A stretch of 64,000 nt of DNA, taken from assembly GCA_030278955.1 (NCBI GenBank), contig JAOANR010000006.1, positions 13,365,974 through 13,429,973 on the forward strand, read 5' to 3'. This document shows, piece after piece, positions 49,306-61,236 of this stretch. Position numbers and translations under genes: made by a program. Source of the stretch: Hygrophila difformis (taxonomy: Eukaryota > Streptophyta > Magnoliopsida > Lamiales > Acanthaceae). The notes beneath the pieces were generated by a model. It saw only the letters and a list, made by a program, of their open reading frames with translations, did no database searches and was not told the origin of the DNA. How positions within the stretch are numbered: position 1 is the stretch's first letter; each line of letters opens with the position of its first letter.

Positions 49306-50466
49306 TAAATCTCAAGGAGGAGCTTTGCTTCATCATTTGACTTCACAATAGAATCGAACATAAGTGATGAATGCTGTGAACTCCTTTCCGCTAGTCAAGA
49401 AATACCATTCCCCCCCAATTACTTTTGTATACTAATTATTCAATGAATGGGGCAGCTACGTAAGATCTGTAGTTGCATAGCTCCCAACCACCTTCGATCC
49501 CTGGGCCCTTAAATTTTTTTCCCCTTCCTTAAATAATGTAGTCAAAGGTGGCCTCTCATATATAGAAAGGTTGTTTTCAACATATGTCTGGACCGCCTTA
49601 GCTTGAAAGGTGCGTATATAAGTTTCTCCTTGAGGTTGTTCTGTTTGTCATTATTATTGTTATTATATTATATTTGAATATAAGGTTCATATTGTATGAA
49701 CCTTGAGCATTCTATTCTAAAGCACGGCCCCTTCTCCTCTCCATTGAGTACTACTCCCTCCGTTTTTAAATAACTTCTCAATTTCTGTACTGCACGCAAT
49801 CCAATGTACATTTTCAATCATTAATATCTCACATTATACATAAGTAAAAATTATAAAAATTTGATCTACGTGATTAGACGAACCCAACATCTCACTTGAC
49901 TGTGTTTTATCCTATATAATTATGCTAAAAATTTGAATCAAAGTTACTCAATGAATAGTAACTACTATGCAAAGGGAGATGTTAAAAAAAACGGAGGGAA
50001 TATTATTTAAGGATTGGTTGGTTGCCCGATTTGTGTGAATTAATACACTAGCGTAATGGTTTAGATCTAAATGTATGAAGTCGTTTGATAGCAACCCAGA
50101 TTAAGAAACTCATCATGTAATCAAAGTTTCCCCAAACGTGAATTTTTAACACTCCATTTTTGAGGGGTTCTAAATTTGTCTATACTGGCACTGCTAAGCT
50201 GGGGTACTAAAAAAACTGTGTTTGCTCAGCTTGTGGGTTATTAGAATTTGTTCTTTATATATGTAATTTGTGTGATCAACTAAGGGATTGAATCCTTTCC
50301 TACCAAGAGATCAAACATTGACACCGAACTACCGAAGTATTAAGCTACCGTTTTAGATGCCTAAAAATTCATATTCAATGTGCAGTTGTTATTCAAAAAG
50401 ATGTTCTTTATACCTGAATAATTTGTATTTGCATGGTTCTGTATTTGTACTTAAAAAAAAAAAAAG
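49306..50466. other. Spacer with a Stowaway copy
   Basis: No gene was recognised. It is AT-rich apart from the MITE at 49754-50000, and ends in an A-run at 50454-50465 just before the ARM-repeat fragment. Confidence 0.5.
49754..50000. mobile_element. Stowaway-type MITE
   Basis: 247 bp; begins CTCCCTCCGTTTTTAAAT and ends AAAAAACGGAGGGAA with TA on both sides. The interior blocks (TTAATATCTCACATTATACA, CTACGTGATTAGACGAAC) match the copies at 27360 and 31299. Confidence 0.85.
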
Positions 50467-50877
50467 GCGTTCTTTATGCATCTTTGCTTGCTAAGTTACC
50501 CATTAGTGATAGTACGAAGATTGCCATTGCTGGATGTATATATGGGCTCTTTGCTGAAGTTAATCGAAACCGAAAAGCAAGATGGGATACAAGAGGTTGG
50601 GGCAAAAACATTAATTTCATTGTTGTCGGTGAAATCCAATAGGAAAGAGTTGGTGAGGGATGAGAGGTGTCTGACGATGAGGTTAGTGCAGATGTTGGAT
50701 CCTAAAAATGACATGGTGTCGAAGACAGTTTCCCATTTCTGTGGTGGTAGCTGTAATGGCTGGAGGAAGCCAGAGTTGTCGGAAGAAACTAGTCATGGGC
50801 ATTTGCAGAGATTATCGGTCACGGAAGTGCATGGAGCTAAAAAGGCTCTGCACAGGCTTTCAGGGAGGCTGCAATAA
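50467..50877 (+). pseudogene. Armadillo-repeat protein fragment, frameshifted
   Basis: Translations in alternating frames resemble the C-terminal repeats of plant ARM-repeat proteins: LPISDSTKIAIAGCIYGL, then KTLISLLSVKSNRKELVRD and MLDPKNDMVSKT, then in another frame FPISVVVAVMAGGSQSCRKK, then in the first frame GHLQRLSVTEVHGAKKALHR ending at TAA 50875-50877. At least three frame changes are needed within 410 bp. There is no start codon context and no upstream exon. The parent gene is not in the window. Confidence 0.55.
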
Positions 50878-51533
50878 TTTTTTTCCTTTTAGAAAAAAAT
50901 GTAAATTGTTATGGAGTTACTACTATATACCAATAATTGCCCCCGACAATTAAGTGGATCAAACCTATTTGGTAGTTATTTTCAGTGGGCGTAGCGTACT
51001 GCGTGCAGGAGTGCAGAAAGCATGATGACAAATATTCCGAGTAAATATATTAATGTTGGTCCCATAATTTATTGTTATTTAATTTGAACCCCCCCTATTT
51101 AATTGTATATTTGTATTTGTCCACCAAAAAAAAAATTTGTATTTGTATTTGGTCTTGTGATTTAAAAATTTGCAACGAATGAAGTGTTTCGCTTGCAGAC
51201 GCGGATATGTCTATATACCACATGACATGTACGTATATATCAATCACAGCACAATTCAATAGTAGTACTTTTTATTCCTCGGCTTCGTATATGCTATACA
51301 TGACATGAATATCACACTTACATTAGTACAAAGTATTGTATATAATATTGTTTCTCATGTATATATTACACACGCACATAATAGTAATTTGATTACTTTT
51401 CACTTTGGTGAACTATATATATATATATAACCTTATTTATTAATTCTGGATCCACACACACATATTATAACCATGCACAACACAATTATTAATAATTAAT
51501 AGAGAGCATGCATGCTTGCATCTTGAAGAAACC
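50878..51533. other. Spacer and CYP78A 3' flank
   Basis: AT-rich, no gene recognised. The part nearest 51533 should be the 3' UTR of the minus-strand P450 gene. Confidence 0.5.
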
Positions 51534-53259
51534 CTAACTCAGCTTGAATTCCCCCTTGGAATTATTATATTGAATAGCCATAGCTGAGAGAGGATTCTTC
51601 ATCTCACAAGATAGCTTCAACTCCTCACTCAAATCAACCCCCAGCTTCCCCTTCACTTCAACCCACTTAAATCCCTTCACCAACTTTGCCACCCACAGCT
51701 TCACACTCCCCATTCCCATTCCCTTCCCGGGACACACCCTTCTCCCCGCCCCAAACGGCGCCAGCCTCATGTCGCTCCCTCGTACATCCACCTCCGACTC
51801 CTCCAAGAACCTCTCCGGCCTGAACACCCACGGTTTCTCCCATATCTCCGGGTCATGTGTTATCGCCCACATGTTCACCATTGCTGTCGTGTTCGATGGT
51901 ATCACCATCCCATTGCTCAAAGGGACATCACCACTGGACAGGCGTGCCCACGATAGGAGTGGCCCCGGTGGGTGGAGCCGGAGAGTTTCCTTTATGATCG
52001 CATCCAGGTAGGGCAAATTGGCGATGGCAGCCTCCGTTATGTCCCCTAGGGTTTCGAGATGGGCATGGAGGGTGGATTGGACGTTAGGGTTTAGGACTAG
52101 TTCGGCCATCGTCCACTCAGTCAGGAGGGCCGTTGTGTCGGTGCCTCGGAATATCAGTTCCTACATAAGTGAAGTATAATTTAGACAATATTGTAGTGTA
52201 AGAAAACAAAATTACAGCGTACACAGTATATATATAAATGTACATATATATACTAACCCACAACACGGCCACCATATCGTCTTCGTCGAGCTTCTCCTGG
52301 CCGTCCAACGACAGCAAAACATCGACAAAATCACATTCCTTATCGCACGTCGTTTTATGACATTTTTCGTCCCGGTGTTCCTTAATAATTTTCTTAACGA
52401 GTTTCTTGACCTTAGGCACGAGAACACCGCACCTTTCGCTGATATGATAGGGATCGTAAAAATACTTCAGCCAGGGGAGATGATCCGACCAATTGAATGC
52501 TCCCAGGAGCTCGAATCCTTCTCTAACCAATGCATTCAACTCCTCGGCCTCTTCGTCGAGCTTCTCCATGTTGTACCTTCTTCCGAACACCATCCCTGTC
52601 ATGGTGTTCAGAGAAACAGCTTGGAGGTGCTTCCGGAGTTGTACGTACCCCTCAATGGCTTGTTCGTTCTCAATGGCAGCTACCATGGCTGCGCATTCTA
52701 GCTGGCGAGCTCCCTCGTGCGCTAACATGCGCTTCGGGGCAAACAGGTGAGTGGAAGCGATTTTTCTCAGCATTCGCCAGTGGGCGCCGTCGGGTGCGAA
52801 GCCAATGGCTCGGCTAAACATGAGCTCCCTAGCCGATTCCTTGATTGGACGGCTGGCGAAATGGGGCGAGGTTAGAATTTCGCGGGCGACACATGGGTCG
52901 CGAGTCACAACAACGGGAGTCGAACCCAAGCTGAAAGCCATGAGCTGGCTCGCGGCGTGGCTCGAAGCCATGCGATATAGGGTTTGGTGGGGTAAGCCTC
53001 GGCTCAAGCTGAATAAGCTACCAAAAAAGGGGAGCCCTTTGGACCCAGGAATAGGAATCCGGCCCATATGATGGCGGCCATTTTTCCAAGCAGGCCCAGC
53101 AGAAGAAAAGGCCCAATTGGCTAGCCCACAGGTTAGGAAAGCAAATAAAATTAAAAGCAGCATTAGCATAACATCGCCAATTTTTTGTATTTCAAGGAAT
53201 GCAGGAAGGGAAAAAATCAACCACTTTGTATTCTCAAAAGTGTTGGTGGTGAAATCCAT
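51534..53259 (-). CDS. CYP78A: Cytochrome P450, CYP78A subfamily, complete
   Basis: ER-anchored monooxygenase of the plant-specific CYP78A group (KLUH relatives), which promote organ and seed growth through an unidentified mobile product. Exon 1 is complement(52258-53259) and exon 2 complement(51534-52160). A single 97-bp GT-AG phase-0 intron lies where CYP78A genes usually have theirs. Product is 542 residues. An N-terminal membrane anchor (about 29-52) is followed by a Pro-rich hinge ([15 protein letters not shown]). The I-helix is FRGTDTT (338-344), the K-helix ETLR (392-395), the PERF motif FRPERF, and the heme loop [11 protein letters not shown] with Cys477. The motif [20 protein letters not shown] is typical of CYP78A. 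No lesion was seen. Which member it is needs a tree. Confidence 0.95.
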
Positions 53260-53432
53260 GGAAATGGATATATGATTTGTTAGGCAGCAAAATGGAAAAC
53301 TATATTTGTATAATATGAATTGACAATGAAAGCGAAATTGAGTAAATTTTGTATGAATTCAAAAGTTTTGTTTTACTTTTGCAATGGAAAAGGTGATCCT
53401 CACTTGGGGTGGTAATGATGGAAGAACAATGG

Positions 53433-53443
53433 TGTATTTATAG
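53433..53443 (-). promoter_or_regulatory. Candidate TATA box of the CYP78A gene
   Basis: Minus strand reads CTATAAATACA about 175 bases upstream of the P450 start codon, followed by a short leader. Confidence 0.5.
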
Positions 53444-53953
53444 GCGGAATGTCGTCTTGAAGCACATGAAGTAACTTTCTTTTCTTCTCTTTTTGGGGAA
53501 AAATAATAATAATAATAATAACATACTATTGTTTTGGGTAAAATAAAGAATAAATAAATGAAGGGCCTCGATGTGGTCACGTAGAAAAGGGGTAATATCC
53601 AAGTTGATCCCGAAAGCCGAGTGTGGATGTTCTATAGTTTAAGAACTAAAGTTTGAAATACTTCGTAATGTAGTTGGCCTTCATTACAAGTTTTTTTATT
53701 TACCATGTTTTGTTTTGCATAGATGGGTGGTTTGCAATCCCATTTTTTGATGCCTAAAAATATTATAAATTTAATTTCGTGGGATTATATAAATTAGTAC
53801 TATTTTTCATGGGATGAAATTTTGAGTTGAAAAGGTTGAGGTTGGATAAAAATGAGATAAAGGAATAACTGAATAAATTAAATGTTGGGTTTAGATCTTA
53901 AGCCAAATAATTAGCGAAGCTAAGTCTGAACTTTGGTCTAAACTTATTAATGA

Positions 53954-56212
53954 CTAGATTTTTTGCCCGCGTTTCGCGGGCGGTGTTTTGTTTTTTTCCC
54001 CCAAATAAAATCAAGTATTTGTGGTCTTATTATTATTTGTGCATAAAATTTGCTTTACTTTAAATTCATAACATAGGCATAGGAAACCATAAGAATCTGT
54101 ATCAATTTGATCCTAAAACATACAACAAAATAAATAATCAGTTCATTATCTCGACATAATCAATATCAATTTCTATAGGGATATCTTGATCCACCAATTT
54201 CAATAAACCAAGCTATTCTAAACCATGAGTATGAATCTCCACAATTTCAATAAGATAGTAGGAGGGATGGATTCAATTAATTATATTATACAAACCATTA
54301 TTTAGAAGACCTAGAAAATATTAGATTTTAATAGAGTTTTTCTGGATGAAAGATTTTAATAGAGTTGAGTATGAATGTTGCGTCATGAATTAAAAATTTA
54401 CAATAAAGAAAAAATTCATAATTAAATCTGAGCCCTATAACCAATTATTAGATTCGAAGAGAGTTGAGCATCTATGTTTCTCCATGAATTATAATAATGC
54501 AATCACTGATAACAGATCTCAGCCATAATCTCAAAACCAAATGTAAGATTCAAAGACAGACGTGCATACTTGTTTCATTGAGGAATCGGGATACACAACA
54601 TAATAAGATGTCATGAGACATGAATGATGATGCATATTAAAACGTGGATTATAATTCAAAATATCCTCTTATAAATTACAAGCTAATCAACGGGGAAGAA
54701 GATCAAAAGATAATGTCTAAGAGTAAATCTTAAGCAATAAGAGATAATTGTTCACAGCAAATAGAATTATAAACCATGGGCTAAAGGACTAAAAGTACAT
54801 AGTCTCAAATATTAAAAGATGATTGGAGTGTAAACTTCAGTAAGACTATCGGAAAACTAAATATATAATTTCGCTTTCATATCTAAAATACTAAGAACAA
54901 TTGGAAAAAGATAACCTTTAACAATTCAAAATTCGAATTACTTCAAAACTATGCATGACTACCTACCACAAATCTTTACGTATAATTTACACTAAAATAC
55001 TCTTATATCCTTTTAGAGTACAAATTATTGAGAAATTTGTATAACAATTTACTCCGACTTTCATATACATTTTTATTTTATATCGAAATAGTTAACAATG
55101 AAGGATATTATGTTTAATAATTAAACTATGATGTGTTATTTTTTCATTTTCTTTATTTTTTTTAAAAAAATAATGTAGAATTTGTTTAGAATGATATGAA
55201 TTTATTAGATGATGAATCAATTTATATTAATCAATTTTTTAGAATCAATGAACTAATTACACCATAAATAAAGTTTTTCAAATTTCTTTAGAAATAATGA
55301 ATTGACGTTAAAAAATTAATATAGTCCGTACAAACCAAATAATATTTAGAATTTATATATTCAGGTATTTATAGATAATTAAATATATTAAAATACTAAT
55401 AACGTTGTATGTTTGTTATAATACTTTGTTTTTCTTTATCAAACTTATATTTATGAGACTAAGTTTCAAAATAAAACCTGATATCAAAAACTCATGACAA
55501 AAATTTGATTAATTTTTTTATAATTGATTAAAATTTATAAATTTAATTATTTCATATATATTTAAATGAAATATTTATTTAAAAATATATTATCATTAAT
55601 TAATAATGTTTGAATCTATGATGTTACTTGTTAAATTCCTTATATTTATATAAGATTATATTTTAATTAGTTACATTTTCCTTTATATTTTTTAGTTTAT
55701 CAAAATTATATTTGTGAGATTAAATTTTTAAAATTAAGCCTTGTACACATGAGAATTAAATTTCATTAAATTTTTATAGTTCGCTAATTTTTTTTTAATT
55801 TGATTATTCTATATATATTTTTAATGAAGTATTTTTTTATTTAAAATACGGTTATTATATTCCTTATGTTGATATAGGATTATACTTGTAGATATAAATT
55901 TCACCTAAATTAAATTTATTTAATAATATTATAATAATATTTATTAAAATATATATACAAACAAATAATTTATATTATATAGTTTTAATCAATTTATATA
56001 TTTTAAGTGTAATAATTTTTTATATCTTTCTAAAATATATATGGAGATTTTCTCATGTCTTTATTATATTAATAGCTAGATTTATTTTCTAAATATATAT
56101 ATTGATGACGTGGAAAGTGAGTTGGAATTAGTCAGCGATTAATCAGCGATGATGTGGATTAATTGTAGCCATTGATTATAAAATGATGGTATAATTACTG
56201 ATAATTAAAGCC
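53954..56212 (-). mobile_element. Putative non-autonomous Helitron
   Basis: Read on the minus strand, the 3' end shows a 7-bp-stem hairpin (GCCCGCG AAA CGCGGGC, 53965-53981) seven bases before CTAG. The next host base is T, which is the Helitron 3' terminus layout. The 5' end is placed near 56.2 kb, where the minus strand reads ATACCATCATTTTATAATCA followed by CAATTAATCCACATCATC, like the starts of many plant Helitrons. The exact TC start is not resolved. The interior is extremely AT-rich with no helicase. No target duplication is expected for Helitrons. Confidence 0.5.
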
Positions 56213-56565
56213 CTAAAGATTAAAAAGAATCAGTTATAGGAGTATTTAATAACGACAATACAGTCTGCACAGACCAAAAAGTATTCAGGATTTTTTATAT
56301 AGATTTTTGGCATTATAAGTTTGAATGAACAATATACTTCCTCTGTTTTTTTTTTGTTTGCTACGGACCCACCCAGCACGCAGTCCAATGCACATTTTGA
56401 ATCATCAATAACTCAAATTCGGTACAAGTAAAAATTCTAAAAGTTTGATATTTAAAAACTACAAGACGAAACGAATCTAACAAGATCTCACTTGACTATA
56501 TTTTAACTTGTATAACTATAATAAAACTTCAAATTAAAGTGATTGTGTGAAGAGTGTCATATTCC

Positions 56566-56743
56566 TAGACCTGTCAAAACGGGCTTAGCCCGTTGGGCCG
56601 GCCCGCCCCGCAAGGTAAAAAATGCGGGGCGGGCTCTACTTTTAGAGGCCCGTTTAAATGCGGGCCTCAACGGGCCCAACCCGCGGCGGGGCGGGCTTTT
56701 GCGGGTTAGGCCCGCGTCGGGGCGGGCCTACCCGCGGGCTTTC

Positions 56744-56784
<41 letters not shown>

Positions 56785-57815
56785 GTTGTGCATCGATTGA
56801 ATTTATTATTCTTTAGTATGAATGTTTAGCATAATGTCATCAAACATTTAAATTATTGAATTGATTGCATATTGAATTATATGTCTCTTCTAATATTTCC
56901 ATGTTCATTTAATTTATGAGTATCAAGTTTTTAAGTTTTGAATTCCTTATTATTCTATTTATAAAAAATTATGTGTGCAGACAAATATTTATTTTTTAAA
57001 TATAAATTAATAAATTATGCCCATACAATCTTACCTAATAAAATACTAAATTTAGTGAATTATGTCCAGACAATCTTACCTAATAAAATATAGAATTAAT
57101 GAATTATGCTCAGACAATCTTACCTAATACAACTCTATCAAAGACTTCATCTGTGAGACCTAGAATTTTAATCAATTCAATCATTAATTGTAAAACTTTT
57201 GTCACACATATTATATTTTGCAAAATATTATATACTCCTTTAGTATTTTTTAGGTGAATACCAGAGTATCCTCAGGCCACATTGGACCCAAGACTAATCC
57301 CTCGAGGATCTGCAAGGGCAATTAAGGGCGCCTCTCCCAAAGCAGTTTTCTGCATACACAAGGCTCGAACCCGAGACCTTGCTTAAGCGACTAGAGCCCC
57401 CATCCACTCAAGCCAACTGCTGTTAGTATATACTCCTTTAGTATTAAAAATTGAATAATCATAAATTCTTTTAAATAATTATTCAACAAACCCACATAAA
57501 AGTAAATAGTGCCAATAAATACACACTTACTTATTTATAATCATAAATACTAATTATAAATCTCTTTATTTTATTTTTAATATATACATTAAAAAATATA
57601 TCCAATTTTTTTTTTACAAATAAAAAAATAATACTATTATTTAGATAAAAAGCCCGTGGGCCGACCCACATAACCCGCGACCCGCATGTGGGGCGGGTCG
57701 GGCCTAGACTTTTTGAGCCCGCCCCATTTAGGCCCGCCCCGTTCAAGCCCGCAAAAATGCGGGGGCCCGCGCGGGCCGGCCCGTGTCGCCCCGCGGGTCC
57801 GTTTTGACACCTCTA
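56566..57815. mobile_element. hAT-type non-autonomous element with GC-rich palindromic arms
   Basis: 1250 bp with inverted ends TAGACCTGTCAAAACGG and (right, reverse complement) TAGAGGTGTCAAAACGG. A perfect 8-bp target duplication flanks it (CATATTCC at 56558-56565 and 57816-57823). Each arm is about 170 bp of GGGCCGGCCCG, GCGGGC and CCCGCG motifs in both orientations, in sharp contrast to the AT-rich middle. The left arm ends at a run of 37 T (56746-56782). It has no transposase. A SINE is nested in it at 57248-57426. Confidence 0.9.
57248..57426 (-). mobile_element. SINE family B, full-length copy nested in the hAT-type element
   Basis: Minus strand reads an A box (TGGCTTGAGTGG), a B box (GGGTTCGAGCC), then GTGTATGCAG, GGGAGAGGCGCCCTTAA, GATCCTCGAGGGATTAGTC and TGGTATTCACCTAAAAAA. 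A perfect 19-bp target duplication (TATATACTCCTTTAGTATT at 57229-57247 and 57427-57445) flanks the 179-bp body. This is the best copy of the family in the window and the reference for the others. Confidence 0.9.
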
Positions 57816-57919
57816 CATATTCCCCAATGTAGCTATCTTTAAAAAATGGAGGAAGTATGTAATTTGTGAATTTTCATTATTTAACAAAATAAATATAAAT
57901 GATAAAGATGTTACTACTA

Positions 57920-58195
57920 CTCCATCCGTTCCTTTTTAGTTGTCTTTTTAGAAACAAAAAAAGCGTTCCAAAATAGTTGTCACTTTACATATTTATCTCA
58001 TACATTTCCGATATTACCCCTATATTATCATAAAAGATATTCTTAGAATACTGTGCATTCTCCCTCCACTTCAATTTTATTTTTATTCCCAAAGAAAATA
58101 TATAGGGGTAAAAGTGGAATAATACAGAATAATTATTACAATCCTTAGTAAATGTGTTTCTTCCTAAACCGACTACTAATGAGGAACGGAGGGAG
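57920..58195. mobile_element. Stowaway-type MITE
   Basis: 276 bp; begins CTCCATCCGTTCCTTTTTAG and ends GAGGAACGGAGGGAG with TA on both sides. The interior is unrelated to the 31299 family, so it is a separate subfamily. Confidence 0.85.
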
Positions 58196-58641
58196 TATCA
58201 AACATGGATTATAGAATTGCGCAGTTGGATTGGACGACAAATCTAATACTACTACTACTACTACTTCACTTGAGTGCGTTCACAAATAATCACGACCAAA
58301 CACTACTCATTGTCTCGTCATTGAGAATTACTAAAAGGTTGCTTTTGGTAAGGACTTACTGTAGTAAGTAGTACCTGTACAGCTGAGATAGATAGATGGA
58401 GGGACGTGGTGTATGCACGTGTGTTCGTACGTATTCCTGCCTTTTGGCTATGCACAAATCTTGATGAATTTATTTGACAAGTTCAAGGAGGAAATACTAA
58501 TTCATGCTCCTATATGGCGATTGGCGTGTGCTGCGCCTTGAAGCAAGCAACCTCCATTTCATTCATTTATTTCAGCTTTCCACTCTACGTACCAATAATT
58601 ATGCATCGGTTTTTATTATTATTATTATTATTACAACTTAC
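58196..58641. other. Spacer between mobile elements
   Basis: No gene recognised. ACT repeats near 58247-58265 and an ATT repeat at 58614-58632. Confidence 0.5.
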
Positions 58642-59225
58642 TAGGGCTGGGAAAAATACCGAATATACCGCATACCGCACATATCGTGCCGAAAAAATAC
58701 CGAGAATACCGAAATTTTCGGTATACCGTAATTTTCGGTACGGTATCATACCGTACCGTAAGACTTCGGTACGGTAACGGTATAAATTTTTTGATACCGC
58801 GGTATACCGTTACCGTACCGAATTTCGGTATATCGGTATGTACCGATTCTTCGGTATGTCGGTATATACCACGATATCGGTATATACCGCAATACCGATA
58901 TGCTGGTATACATAGAATGTTTGGTATGTCGGTATATACCGCAATACCGGTATGTCGGTATGTAGCGAATGTTCGGTATGTCGGTATATACCGTGATACC
59001 GGTATGCCGGTATGTACCGAAGGTTCGGTATACCGGTATATACCGAACATACCGAAATGTCGGTATGACAACGGTATAGAAATATTTCATACCGAAGATT
59101 TCGGTATACCGAAGATCGGTATACCGTGCGGTACGGCAACGGTATGAAAATTTCCATACCGTAAGGTTCGGTACGGTATACGGTACGGCGAAATTTTTTC
59201 GGCATACCGTACCGACCCACCCCTA
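58642..59225. mobile_element. hAT-type element built of GGTATACCG-like repeats
   Basis: 584 bp with ends TAGGGCTGGGAAAAATACCG and (reverse complement of the right end) TAGGGGTGGGTCGGTACGG. A perfect 8-bp target duplication flanks it (CAACTTAC at 58634-58641 and 59226-59233). Almost the whole interior is variants of CGGTAT, GGTACGG and ATATACCG in both orientations, with a locally tandem ~52-bp unit (GGTATGTCGGTATATACCG...) between about 58840 and 59060. Tyr/Arg/Ile-rich open frames on both strands are translations of this repeat and not genes. Confidence 0.9.
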
Positions 59226-61236
59226 CAACTTACTACAAGTTGTCTACTTCTATACTCCATGACTCCATGCATGTCAACAAAAGGGGTCCCTTTAATTTTT
59301 AAGTGAATAATCGGATATCCTTGTGTCTCGTTGAGCCCAAATCTAAATCCATCGAGTATTTGGTAAGCATTGAAGAGTTTTCAATATTTGTTTAAGATAA
59401 TATGTCCCGATTAAATCTAAATAAATATAAAATTGATATATTCTTTAAAGTCTGTCGATATAAATAATATTCTTATATTTGTAATTTTTTTAAAGAAAAA
59501 ACTAAATGGGAAATTAATAGTTAATTTTACTCTATTAAAGACAAAAGCATAAAGAATTAAGTGAAATATTAATATTATAGCAATAAAAAATTAGCATTAC
59601 TTTTTGAAAAAAAAATAAACCCATTTTTAAATAGGGCCCTGGGCAATTGCACTTCCAGCCACCCCTCAGGACCGGGTTGGTCAACAATGCCTTGTTTACT
59701 TCCATGTCCCTACTCTACGTGGCCATATATATCACACTTTACACCTATTGTTACCCTGTGACGCTGGATGCCCACGTGCTTGACACTTATTCTAATCTCA
59801 TTCATATATATTCAATCCAACTCATATATTAGTATATCAAGAATTAATAGCTAGTACTAAATCGCTAAGGTTTTAAAACAAGATGATTGAGCGTTTAGAT
59901 GATGTAATTAACAATTGTGTGGACAAATTAAATGATAAATAAATGATATATATATTACGATGAAGAATGTTAGTAACTAACTCATACTCGTATCTTTGTT
60001 GGGAAAAATACCTACCTAGGTTAGTAAATATATATTTTTTAAAAAAATATTACAATGTATTTGAGGATATTTGAAATTTTTATGTTAAAATTTGAAATTT
60101 AAACAAATGTTTCGGGTTCGAGCCTTTGTGTATACAGGATTCTGTTTTGGGAGAGGCAACCCTTCAATGCACACCCGATGATCGAGGAATTAGTATTGGA
60201 TCTAATGAGGCCTAGGAATACCTGATATTCACCCAAAAATAGTAAATTAATGGGGAAAAATATGATCCAAGGAAAATATCTAATTTTACCCTTGCTAATT
60301 AACGATTTATAGTAAAAATGCGATGTTGATTACGGAATTAAATAATTTATATAAGAATGGCACCGTCCAAAATCCTTTGATGTTAGCAAAAACTCTCATG
60401 TTCACACTAAATAGAATACCTCTACTTCATCAATTATCTTAGTTGTATTTTATACATCTGCAATAACAATGGTTACTAAATTAATTTTACATCGTACTAT
60501 ATTTTTTTATTATTTATTTATATTATACTCCACATAATAGTTTTAAGAATTATATGTTAATTCAATTATACTATATATTTTTAAAAATTATGTGTATCAA
60601 CCGTTAAATATTATGAGAGCTGGTGCCTCCTAAAACGATATGTCAATTTAACACAAAAATAAAAATAAAAATGAATGTTTGTTTTCTTGGGAAGATGATA
60701 AACCAACAAGGGATGCAATGTTAAAGTATATAAAAGCGTTGACGAGGCCAATATGGATTGGCAAAACACATTCCCCTAAGTCCAAAAACCACTTACTAAT
60801 TAATTAATTAATTAATTAATTAATTAATTAATTAGTGGAGTAATTAAGTATTAATCCATCTAGTTTAAACTAAAAATGGTCTCCAACTCCAATGTTGGAA
60901 TTGCACGTGAAGCTGTGATTTGCCCAATAACACAACCCTTAATAATCACTACTACTCGTTTTCGGTGTTTGTGCTTAATTTAAACCATAAGTGAAAAGGT
61001 GTTTGAGAGTTTCCCAAGTATACCTCTTATACTAATTAGGCTTCTAAAAAAACAATTAATACACTCATCGTCGTAAGTTAGACACATTCTTATTTGTATG
61101 CCACAAGTAATTAATAATAAATATATTCTACTCCTTTGCATTTATTAACCATAAGTGAAAAGGAGTATTACTTGTACTCTTTTGCATTTATTCAAACACT
61201 AGAAATAAATCTTCAATCCTTCCTACAGGCTACATC
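59226..61236. other. AT-rich spacer with SINE copies and a microsatellite
   Basis: No gene was recognised. A minus-strand family B fragment lies near 59300-59375 (GAATAATCGGATATCCTTG, AATCCATCGAGTATTTGG). A plus-strand family B copy lies at about 60105-60236. A TAAT microsatellite fills 60797-60834. Confidence 0.5.
60105..60236 (+). mobile_element. SINE family B copy, 5'-truncated
   Basis: Starts at the B box (GTTTCGGGTTCGAGCC) and continues GTGTATACAGGATTCTGTTT, TTCAATGCACACCCGATGAT and CTGATATTCACCC, matching the copies at 16645 and 57248. No clear target duplication. Confidence 0.75.

Larger units (their letters stand above)
56337..57855. mobile_element. Stowaway-type MITE interrupted by a hAT-type element
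   Basis: The left part (56337-56565) and right part (57824-57855) together form a ~260-bp MITE starting CTTCCTCTGTTTTTTTTTTG and ending AAAATGGAGGAAG, with TA on both sides. Its interior is nearly the same as the copy at 32886-33123. The 1250-bp insert plus one 8-bp duplicate separates the parts. Confidence 0.8.

Noticed and set aside
52357..53071. Plus-strand open frames over the P450 gene
   Set aside because: They are antisense to CYP78A exon 1, which has all expected P450 motifs on the minus strand.
56543..56800. Open frame rich in Pro, Arg and Gly ending in poly-Phe
   Set aside because: It covers the GC-rich arm of the hAT-type element and the run of 37 T. No protein family matches.
58514..59272. 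Several 60-150 residue open frames rich in Tyr, Arg and Ile on both strands
   Set aside because: They are translations of the GGTATACCG repeat inside a flanked hAT-type element. The same pattern appears in every frame.
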